A stretch of DNA of 20,955 nucleotides from CAKSNH01 sp964422725. GTDB lineage: Bacteria; Bacillota; Clostridia; UBA1381. Of the stretch, positions 13,733 through 20,955 are shown one piece after another; the first letter of the stretch is position 1; each line of letters begins with the position of its first letter. The position numbers were made by a program, and so were the translations under genes. The notes beneath the pieces were generated by a model that saw only the letters and a program-made list of their open reading frames with translations, was not told where the DNA came from and searched no databases. The stretch is from contig CAYRCC010000036.1 of the NCBI GenBank assembly GCA_964422725.1, forward strand, positions 1 through 20,955, in the 5' to 3' direction.

Positions 13733-16468
13733 TTACACGCTCTTTGTAACTTTTTCCGCCAGCGGCTTAACATTCTCATTTCCGCCCCATACGAATACTT
13801 TCGTATAGCTTGCTTCGTTTGACTCATCTTTAGTAAAATCAAATCTGTATTCTACTTCATTGTTTTCCGTTTCCTGTTTCTTAACCGCAATCATTCTATC
13901 ATTTGAATCGTAAAGAGCCGCGTATACTACACCGCTTAATTTGTTGCCGTCGGTTACGTCAACAATACATCCGCCCGTTGACGTTGCTGAAGTGATTACA
14001 CCGATTTCCGTAACATCAAGCTCGCTTGACGGCACAATGTTTGTCGCAATTCCTTTTGCCTCAGCATATTTCTGTGCCTCCGAACCCTCCGAACACGTAA
14101 TCGTCAGACTGTCCGACATAAGGTTCATATCACTCATTGTGTACAAATTCGTTCCGTTAAACACATTGTCCGCAATCGTGGTAACCGAATCCGGCATTGT
14201 TACGTTCTTAAGGTTTCTTGCATTATAGAATACATTTTCGCCAATAGTCTTAACCTTTGCCGGAATATTAATGTTTTCAAGACTGTCACACTCCGCAAAC
14301 GCCTCTGATTTTATCGTCACCATATCATTCGGAAGTATGACATTCTTAAGTCCCGTACACTTAAAGAACGCACGCTCGTTCATTGTTGCTCCGGATATTA
14401 TGGATACGTTTTCAATAAACTCACAGTTCATAAATGCACCCACCGGTATATTGATTTGATTCAAAACAGAAACATTTTTAAGTGTTGACGGTATTTTGTA
14501 GTAATGCTTTTGCGGCACACCGTCGTCATACCTATAATACTGCATAATGTTTTTTGCCTGTGACCTATCGTCATAACCGAAAAATCCGCCCAAAACAGAT
14601 GTTTCCGTATTTATGTCTGTTTCGTCCGTTCCGACAAACGGCACTACAAGTGTTTCAAGCTGTGTACAGCCGTCGAGTATACTTTCACTGCTTATGGTGT
14701 TTATACTCTTAGGAATGTACAGATTCCTCAGATTTTTGCAGTTTGCAAATGCACTGCCGAGAACACAGCGTCCGCCGTCTATAATTATATCCTCGATATT
14801 TGCGCAATTCTTAAACGCTTCTTTCGGAATATACTGTGCCTTATCCGTACCCGTAACTTCAACCTTTGTTACCGATGCCGGAATCATATTGTTATCCGCT
14901 ACACCGAAGAAATATCCGAAAATACCGTTTTCCGTAACCGCTATATCTCCCGGGTCTGCGTTTGCACCGACAAACGGAACTTTGATATCTTTAAGATGAT
15001 CACAGCCTGCAAGTACACTCGCACCTATCGTTTTAACCGAATTCGGAATTGTAATTTGCGTAAGCGCGGCACAGTTTCTGAAAGTATAGTCGTTTATTGC
15101 GGAAACGTTCGGCACGTATATTGACGAAAGCATTTTGCAGCCGTCAAACGCACCCGTACCTATAGCCGTTATAGCATCGGTAACCGTAATCATTTCAATA
15201 GACGAACAACCCTGGAAAGTATAATCGTTTATTTTCGTTACCTTGAGCGGAATGTTGAAATTTTTCAATCTCGAACAACCTTTAAACGCTTTACTTCCCA
15301 TAGATGTTACATCGGCATTGATGTAAATATTTTCAATATACTCACAATTTTCAAACGCCGATTCAGGTATAAGCGTTTCGTCTGTGATTGACACAATCTT
15401 TAGGCTTTCCGGCACATTGGAGTTGAAAATATGCGAAAACGTGGTTACCGAATCATTTTTTCCGTTCTGCTCACCGATAAACGGCAAAGTCATTGACGAA
15501 AGTCTTGTACAACCCTCAAACGCACCCAGACCAACTACTCTTACCCCCGACGGAATTTCCACAGCCGTAAGCGACGTACAATCCTTAAACGCATAATTGC
15601 CTATTCCAACTCCCGAGCTTGTCGGAATGTCAATATTTTTAAGCGATGTACAACCCTCAAACGCATGATCGTTTATTGCGCTGATATCCTTGGACAGCTT
15701 AACACTTTCGGCGTTTTGCAAACCGTAAAAAGCATTTTTACCTATGTTTTGCAGATTATCCTCGGTAAACACAATGCTCTTAATCTTATCGGCGTGCTTG
15801 TACCAAGGCGCACTGCCCTGTTCATAGTTACTCATTGTTCCGTTTCCGTTAAGCGTAAGCACTCCGTTTGAATAATGCCACGTTACGGCACCGTCCGTTC
15901 CGCCGTCCTCATATCCGTCGGTCAGGTTTGCCGGAATTGTAATGCTCGCACCGTTCATTCCGCCGCTTGTCAGATACTGCGTTGTGCCGGTATCGTCACC
16001 CAGATACGAGTTTCCCGTAAGCGATATTGCAAACGGATTCAGAATGTTTTGCTTGAGCGTTATGTTCATTGTAAACAGTGCATCGTCCATCGGAACAACA
16101 TTCACACCGCTCTCACCGCTAACCTTGTATACATCGTTTTCAAAGCTGTCTGTTATTTCCAAACCTGTCAGCTTTGAACTGCACTCTACGCTTTCAACGT
16201 ATTGACTCGGTATACTTATTTCAGCATTAAATTTGCTGATACCTTTGGTAAAATATGCTTTGTTATACTTTACCTTCACCACTCTGACCAATTCCGAGCT
16301 GTTGGAATAGTCATACTCGAATGTGATGCCGTCAACAGATGCGAATAAATCAATACCCTCCTGCACTGCGGCAACATTCTGCTCGGCGGCACTGCTCTGT
16401 GCAAACGCCAAAGTCGTTCCCGATGTCAGCATCGCCGCTGCAATAATTAAACATATTGCCTTTTTCAT
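13733..16468 (-). CDS. Secreted BspA-family LRR_5 protein with N-terminal beta-rich head
   Basis: 911 residues; GGAGG (16478-16482) lies nine bases before the ATG. Residues 1-23 form a signal peptide (ends LAFA). Residues of about 40-175 are a beta-rich head of uncertain family: alternating strands such as FNAEISIPSQYVESVE and a later LFTMNITLKQN recall cohesin-like or carbohydrate-binding sandwiches, but I cannot name it firmly. A PW cap (WHYSNGVLTLNGNGTM...APWYK) starts near residue 193, followed by the LRR_5 array with three PF(I/V)G insertions in the same order as both neighbours. The C-terminal region is shorter than theirs but ends in the same way (TKVFVW...KPLAEK). No wall-anchor motif is seen. 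Probably secreted or surface-associated; ligand unknown. Confidence 0.92.
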   Translation of the reverse strand: MKKAICLIIAAAMLTSGTTLAFAQSSAAEQNVAAVQEGIDLFASVDGITFEYDYSNSSELVRVVKVKYNKAYFTKGISKFNAEISIPSQYVESVECSSKLTGLEITDSFENDVYKVSGESGVNVVPMDDALFTMNITLKQNILNPFAISLTGNSYLGDDTGTTQYLTSGGMNGASITIPANLTDGYEDGGTDGAVTWHYSNGVLTLNGNGTMSNYEQGSAPWYKHADKIKSIVFTEDNLQNIGKNAFYGLQNAESVKLSKDISAINDHAFEGCTSLKNIDIPTSSGVGIGNYAFKDCTSLTAVEIPSGVRVVGLGAFEGCTRLSSMTLPFIGEQNGKNDSVTTFSHIFNSNVPESLKIVSITDETLIPESAFENCEYIENIYINADVTSMGSKAFKGCSRLKNFNIPLKVTKINDYTFQGCSSIEMITVTDAITAIGTGAFDGCKMLSSIYVPNVSAINDYTFRNCAALTQITIPNSVKTIGASVLAGCDHLKDIKVPFVGANADPGDIAVTENGIFGYFFGVADNNMIPASVTKVEVTGTDKAQYIPKEAFKNCANIEDIIIDGGRCVLGSAFANCKNLRNLYIPKSINTISSESILDGCTQLETLVVPFVGTDETDINTETSVLGGFFGYDDRSQAKNIMQYYRYDDGVPQKHYYKIPSTLKNVSVLNQINIPVGAFMNCEFIENVSIISGATMNERAFFKCTGLKNVILPNDMVTIKSEAFAECDSLENINIPAKVKTIGENVFYNARNLKNVTMPDSVTTIADNVFNGTNLYTMSDMNLMSDSLTITCSEGSEAQKYAEAKGIATNIVPSSELDVTEIGVITSATSTGGCIVDVTDGNKLSGVVYAALYDSNDRMIAVKKQETENNEVEYRFDFTKDESNEASYTKVFVWGGNENVKPLAEKVTKSV

Positions 16469-16655
16469 TTTAGATTACCTCCATTTTTTCTTGATTTTCA
16501 GACTTGTGCAAAACACTTTCGGATATTATTCTCTCAAACTCCGAAAACCGCTTTGCCGCTGCCTGTCTATTTGATTAACACAAAAGCCTGTTATATGAAT
16601 GTATGTAAAAGGCGTTTTTTTACTTTGTACAGACCTTTATGTTATATCCCTTATG
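16469..16655. other. Leader region with a weak dyad and terminator-like sequence
   Basis: This 187-base gap precedes the 911-residue gene. It holds a 7-bp inverted repeat, TTTCGGA (16517-16523) and TCCGAAA (16540-16546), and an imperfect AAAAGCCT/AGGCGTTTTTTT hairpin near 16580-16620 that could be a weak terminator for the gene before it. No convincing promoter is seen, so co-transcription with the upstream 1324-residue gene is possible. Confidence 0.4.
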
Positions 16656-16664
16656 TTATATCCC
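16637..16664. repeat. 14-bp perfect tandem duplication across a stop codon
   Basis: TTATGTTATATCCC occurs at 16637-16650 and again at 16651-16664. The second copy contains the stop codon (16656-16658) of the 1324-residue gene, so the protein end is unchanged by the duplication. Confidence 0.85.
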
Positions 16665-19600
16665 TTTAATCTCAGCCAACGGTTTTGTATTTTCCATTGA
16701 CTCCCACAGCATAAGCTTAACCTTTTTACCGTCAAACGCTGTGTCTATATTTTCTTCGTCGTCTATACCCGAAATATCATATAGTTTCACTTCGTATAAA
16801 CTGCCGTCACTGTTGTTGTAAACCGCAACTATCAGTACCGCGCCCTTTTTCATATACACTGCCGCAGTACCGGTAAAGCTTACACTGCCGCTGTCGCTGT
16901 CATATACAATTTCGATATCGTTTTCCGGCAGCTCCGGAATTTCGCCGTTTTCAAGCGACATAGTTTCTTCCGCCGTTGAAATCATTTTGCCGCTGTCGTC
17001 CGCAATATAAACCTTTGCCGACGATACACCCGACATTTCTTCCTGTGAAAACTCCGCTCTGTACTCAACATCAGTTTCGGTATCCTGTGTCTTTTCACTA
17101 ATCATTCTGCCGTTTTCATCGTACAGCTCAATGTGCAGTGTACCGCGCATAGTATACGCATTTATCACGTCGAACAAATACGAATTATCCGAAAGCAATG
17201 ACACTGTCGTTGCGGTTTCTCTTATGTTCACCTTATCCTTTGACACAATATTCGTTGCAATTCCTTTTGCATCGGCATACTTCTGTGCCTCCGAGCCCTC
17301 CGAACACGTAATCGTCAGACTGTCCGACATCAAACCGATTTCGCTCATCGTTTGCAAATTCGTTCCGTTAAACACATCGTCAGCAATCTCGGTAACCGAA
17401 TCCGGCATTGTTACGTTTTTAAGGTTTCTCGCATTATAGAACACCTGTTCGCCGATGGTTTTAACCTTTGCCGGAATGTTAATGCTTTCAAGGCTCTCAC
17501 AAAGTGCAAACGCCTGAGTTTCTATAGTTTGCATATCAATCGGCAATGTAACGTTTACAAGACTCTTACAGTTGTAAAACGCATATTTATGCATTACCGC
17601 ACCCGTAACTATCGACACATTTTCGATAAAATCACAATTCATAAACGCACCCTCAGGTATTTCCACCTGATTCAACAATGAAATTTTTTTGAGCGTAGGC
17701 GGCACTTTATAGTAATGAAATCCGTTTCCATCTCTGTCGTAATACTGGAGCGTACCTGTCTTTACTCTATCGTTATATCCGAAAAATCCTCCCAAAACAG
17801 AACTTTCGTCGCGGCTGTTTATACTTCCGCTTATATTGGTTATACCGATAAACGGCACTACAAGCGTTTCAAGCTGTGTACAGTCTTTGAGTATTTCCTT
17901 GCCTATAGTCGATACACTGCTCGGAATGTACAGATTTCTCAGGTTTCTGCAATTTTCAAACGCACCGTCCAAAATATTTCGTTCGCCTGTGATTATGATA
18001 TCTTCTATATATATACAATCCTTAAAAGCCGCCATCGGGATATAGCCTCTTCCGTCGGCACTTATAACTTCCACCTTGGTTACCGACGGCGGAACATCGC
18101 GGTTATCCGCCGCACCGAAGAAATACCCGAAAATACCGTTTTCTCCGGCACTTTCCGCGCCCGGGTCGGCGTTCGCTCCGACAAACGGAACTTTAATGTC
18201 ATACAGCTTATTACACCCTTCGAGTACGCTCACTCCGACTGTTTTAACTGTTGTCGGAATTGTGATTTTTTCAAGTGAGGCGCAGTTTCTGAACGTATAA
18301 TTGTAAATATACTCCACCTTATCCGGCACATTCACGCTCGTCAGCTTTCTGCAGCCGTCAAACGCACTCTCTCCTATACTTGTAACCGTATTCGGCACTC
18401 TTATCGTCGCTGCGCTTTCGCAGTTTCTGAACGCGCAGTCGCCTATAACCTTAATTCCCTCAGGCACTGCAAATATTTTAAGCTTTTTACAGCCGTCAAA
18501 CGCACTTGCGCCGATTGTCTTAACCTCACTGTTTACGCTGATATTTTCGATATCCGCACAACCTTTAAATGCATTTTCCGGCACATTCGTTTCGTTGGTT
18601 ATCGTAACCTTTTTAAGGCTCGCCGGCACATTACCGCCGAATATGTAGGAAAATACCGTTTTGCTGTCCTTACTTCCTACCTGTGCGCCGATAAACGGCA
18701 GTGTTATCTCGGCAAGAGCCGTACAACCCTCAAACGCACCCGCGCCCATCAGGCTCACACCGCCCGGAACCGCTATGCTTTTTAACACCGCACACCCCTT
18801 AAATCCGTCGTCGGCTATGCTTATAAGCCTTTGCGGCAGCTGTACTCCGACAAGTGCGCTGCAGTCTTCAAATGCGCCCTTTCCTATCAAATCCGCATTT
18901 TCAGACCACTCAACGGACGTTAATTTTCCGAACCCGTAGAACGCGTACGCGCCTACCGTCGTTATATTATTATCCTCAAACACAATCTTCTTAACTTGTG
19001 TACTGCCCTGTTTATACCACGGCGCACCGCCTTTTGTATAATCATTCATACTTCCGCCGCCGCTCAGGTACAGCGTATCGCCGTCAATTCTCCAGGTAAC
19101 TCCGCCGCTCACTCCGCTGTTGTTCGGTGTCGGCGTTGGCGTACTCAAAATACTTAATTCAAATACAATTGTAGGAACACCTATATCGGTATATTCATAA
19201 GTATTATAATTTTCATCCCAACATGTTATGAATTTATCAATAATAGCCGGCATCTTATACTTACCGTCAATCGTCTTAAGCAACTTAAGCTCAATAGTAG
19301 CAATCTTATGTGTTGTACCGGTTATGTATTCTTCATAAGAAGGAGCTATAAAATCCGTTACAAAACTACCCGTCACTCTATTATAGCCTGATACCCCCAT
19401 ATAACCCGTACAACCTACATATTCAAAATATTTACTGTCAAGCGGCTGTCTCATCTGAAGCTCACATACATTACAGTTTTTCTCGTCCAAACCTTCATAT
19501 GCATAAGTAATCTTAATTGTCGAGCCGACTTCATAAGAATCAGCCTCAACTTCAGCTGTTATCTTTGCAAAACCCGACAAATTCGGTGACGGTGTCGGTT

Positions 19601-20630
19601 CTTTGGTCGGTTCTTGCATAACACACGAAGGTGTAGGTGTAGCCGTCGGTGTGCTCGCACCGTCTATCGTATACGGCTTTGCGGCTGTTCCCTCGCCGTT
19701 CTCTGCTGTAAACGTCGAAACGTCCAGATAAAACGCCGGTCGCACGCCTATATAGCCGACATATGCATAACATCTGTTGACATCGCCCGACGAGTAGACG
19801 TAGCGGACACCGGATTTATAGCCGGAATAAGGCGAGCGGAGCCAATAGTACCATTTACTGCCGACTGTTAGATCATTACTTGTATAGTCAGAATTTTCCA
19901 CGCATTTCTCGGTCGGTCTGCCTATGTAATAGTCACTGTCCAATACATCGCCGTTATTGTACACAGCGTTTAACTGTTTTACGTCAAGCAAAAACATCTT
20001 GTCGGTCACATTTTCCGAATATGCTTTATCATAATTTTGCACAACCCCTGATATACTGCCGTTATATGTATGTATTTCCGTTCCCGATGTAGCCAAACTT
20101 GAATCGTTTTCGTTCAAAAGTGATTTTTGCGTAACTTCTTTTACGACTTTCAGCTCTTTTGCTGTAAAATTAGTCAAAAATCCGCTTTCACTGTCATATG
20201 CATTATAGCCGTCAGGCACTTTTGCGGCAATAGGCGGATTTCCGCAGAGCCATTCCACATTTCCGGCTGTCGCGGACGAATTGAGCCATGAGCGCATATT
20301 CGAGTCTGCCCAGTAGTTTGAACCGTAACTTGCGCGGTTTGAATCGCTATCTCTGCTGTGCGAACCCGTTTCGGAGTTTTCGCTCGTTTGCGCGTCGAAC
20401 GGTTTTAAGCAAAGTATTTTATCGCTCAGCATAAGCGGACCGTTTTCGTCTATGTCCACGCACCGCCAGAGTATCGGTTCATCGTAGTATGTACCCATTT
20501 GAAGGTAGTCACCGATTTGGATTGATGACGAAGTACCGCTTGCCGCCGTGCCCGATGTTACGGGTAGAAACAAGCACAGCATTGAAAGAATCGCGATTAT
20601 GGCGGTCAGTTTATATTTTGTTTTTGCCAT
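16656..20630 (-). CDS. Secreted DUF6273 / cohesin-like / BspA-LRR_5 fusion protein
   Basis: 1324 residues; AAGGAG precedes the ATG at 20630 by ten bases. Residues 1-30 are a signal peptide. Residues of about 36-304 match DUF6273, with the hallmark YYWLRSPYSG (261-270) and IGVRPAFYLD (294-303). A Pro/Thr linker (327-350) leads to a beta-rich, possibly cohesin-like domain (about 355-492), then a second Pro/Thr linker (497-503). A PW cap (512-540) opens the LRR_5 array (to about 1130) with the three PF(I/V)G insertions. The C-terminal region (about 1145-1324) is almost the same as that of the 1429-residue protein and ends VKLMLW...KPLAEIKGI. Extracellular binding is the likely role; the DUF6273 function is unknown. 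No cell-wall sorting signal is visible, so retention may depend on the C-terminal domain. Confidence 0.93.
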   Translation of the reverse strand: MAKTKYKLTAIIAILSMLCLFLPVTSGTAASGTSSSIQIGDYLQMGTYYDEPILWRCVDIDENGPLMLSDKILCLKPFDAQTSENSETGSHSRDSDSNRASYGSNYWADSNMRSWLNSSATAGNVEWLCGNPPIAAKVPDGYNAYDSESGFLTNFTAKELKVVKEVTQKSLLNENDSSLATSGTEIHTYNGSISGVVQNYDKAYSENVTDKMFLLDVKQLNAVYNNGDVLDSDYYIGRPTEKCVENSDYTSNDLTVGSKWYYWLRSPYSGYKSGVRYVYSSGDVNRCYAYVGYIGVRPAFYLDVSTFTAENGEGTAAKPYTIDGASTPTATPTPSCVMQEPTKEPTPSPNLSGFAKITAEVEADSYEVGSTIKITYAYEGLDEKNCNVCELQMRQPLDSKYFEYVGCTGYMGVSGYNRVTGSFVTDFIAPSYEEYITGTTHKIATIELKLLKTIDGKYKMPAIIDKFITCWDENYNTYEYTDIGVPTIVFELSILSTPTPTPNNSGVSGGVTWRIDGDTLYLSGGGSMNDYTKGGAPWYKQGSTQVKKIVFEDNNITTVGAYAFYGFGKLTSVEWSENADLIGKGAFEDCSALVGVQLPQRLISIADDGFKGCAVLKSIAVPGGVSLMGAGAFEGCTALAEITLPFIGAQVGSKDSKTVFSYIFGGNVPASLKKVTITNETNVPENAFKGCADIENISVNSEVKTIGASAFDGCKKLKIFAVPEGIKVIGDCAFRNCESAATIRVPNTVTSIGESAFDGCRKLTSVNVPDKVEYIYNYTFRNCASLEKITIPTTVKTVGVSVLEGCNKLYDIKVPFVGANADPGAESAGENGIFGYFFGAADNRDVPPSVTKVEVISADGRGYIPMAAFKDCIYIEDIIITGERNILDGAFENCRNLRNLYIPSSVSTIGKEILKDCTQLETLVVPFIGITNISGSINSRDESSVLGGFFGYNDRVKTGTLQYYDRDGNGFHYYKVPPTLKKISLLNQVEIPEGAFMNCDFIENVSIVTGAVMHKYAFYNCKSLVNVTLPIDMQTIETQAFALCESLESINIPAKVKTIGEQVFYNARNLKNVTMPDSVTEIADDVFNGTNLQTMSEIGLMSDSLTITCSEGSEAQKYADAKGIATNIVSKDKVNIRETATTVSLLSDNSYLFDVINAYTMRGTLHIELYDENGRMISEKTQDTETDVEYRAEFSQEEMSGVSSAKVYIADDSGKMISTAEETMSLENGEIPELPENDIEIVYDSDSGSVSFTGTAAVYMKKGAVLIVAVYNNSDGSLYEVKLYDISGIDDEENIDTAFDGKKVKLMLWESMENTKPLAEIKGI

Positions 20631-20805
20631 ACTGAATCATCTCCTTGGTTAATTCGAGTTTTCCCATTATGTGTTTTCTTAGTGTTTATGTACCGCAAAC
20701 AAATTGCGAAAACCGCACGTGTAAATCGGTTTTGCTATAAATGCAGTGTTAAACACCTCGATTCATAAAATTTACGTTTGAAAGGCTGATTGATTTAAAA
20801 AACAA
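20631..20805. other. Leader of the DUF6273-LRR gene
   Basis: No gene is seen here. A dyad AAAACCG/CGGTTTT (about 20710-20733) lies in the probable leader, and a CATAAT-like -10 box without a matching -35 is present near the gene. I cannot place a promoter with confidence. Confidence 0.35.
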
Positions 20806-20850
20806 AAGGAGAACGGAACAATCGGTCAGACCGATTGCCCTGTTCTCCTT
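20800..20850 (-). terminator. Strong intrinsic terminator of an upstream minus-strand gene
   Basis: AAGGAGAAC (20806-20814) pairs with GTTCTCCTT (20842-20850), and CAATCGGTC (20819-20827) with GACCGATTG (20829-20837), a nearly continuous 45-base dyad. On the minus strand it is followed by TTTTGTTTTTT. It must end a transcript entering from beyond the right edge, which insulates the LRR gene from it. Confidence 0.75.
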
Positions 20851-20901
20851 ATTATGTAATATTAAGTTATTTTTTGGTATCCAAAGTGCAGACAGGTTAC
20901 G

Positions 20902-20955
<54 letters not shown>

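Noticed and set aside
19700..19880. Diversity-generating retroelement variable region in the DUF6273 domain
   Set aside because: The YWLRSP and VRPA blocks recall C-type-lectin folds, but no reverse transcriptase, template repeat or adenine-biased variation is visible in the window.

Overview
The window looks like a chromosomal segment from an uncultured or gut-associated Clostridia-type Firmicute. The grounds are strong GGAGG-type ribosome binding sites before almost every gene, A/T-rich sigma-A-like promoters with 17-bp spacers, LuxS, TM2 and DUF2752 small proteins, and very large secreted BspA-type leucine-rich-repeat proteins with a DUF6273 head. The assignment is inferred from gene content only; no rRNA or other marker is present. 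Every gene I can support lies on the minus strand, so the window reads right to left.

Left edge (1-1060): a class I SAM-dependent methyltransferase cut by the window edge, then a short decayed fragment of a transglutaminase-like protein, then non-coding DNA up to the 3' end of guaA. The 3' end of guaA is a well-known integration site for mobile elements, so this side may be a scar of past insertions.

Core metabolism (1061-8188): one good promoter (8160-8188) precedes five closely packed genes: murL, murD2, a SunS-like glycosyltransferase with a TPR-type tail, mtnN and luxS. A stand-alone GMP synthetase ATP-pyrophosphatase subunit (guaA) follows with its own promoter (2079-2107) and no visible terminator before it. 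MurD2 and MurL are the two enzymes of the alternative route that puts D-glutamate into peptidoglycan: L-Glu is added to UDP-MurNAc-L-Ala and then epimerised in place, so glutamate racemase is not needed. MtnN and LuxS are consecutive steps of S-adenosylhomocysteine recycling, giving homocysteine and the AI-2 precursor.

Small membrane pair (8225-9079): a zinc-ribbon TM2 protein with a strong promoter is translationally coupled (TGATG) to a DUF2752 protein. A clear intrinsic terminator lies inside the first codons of the DUF2752 reading frame.

Adhesin-like array (9230-20630): three giant secreted LRR_5/BspA-family proteins (1429, 911 and 1324 residues) stand head to tail. All three end in the same chassis: a short 'PW' cap module, an LRR_5 array with three conserved PF(I/V)G insertions in the same order, and a C-terminal region ending in a W...KPLA motif. 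Each carries a different N-terminal head: an extra capped LRR array, a beta-rich domain, or DUF6273 plus a cohesin-like domain on Pro/Thr linkers. The first and third are nearly collinear over about 2.4 kb, pointing to recent duplication or gene conversion.

Right edge (20631-20955): leader DNA, a strong minus-strand terminator, and a CTGT tetranucleotide microsatellite that runs off the window.
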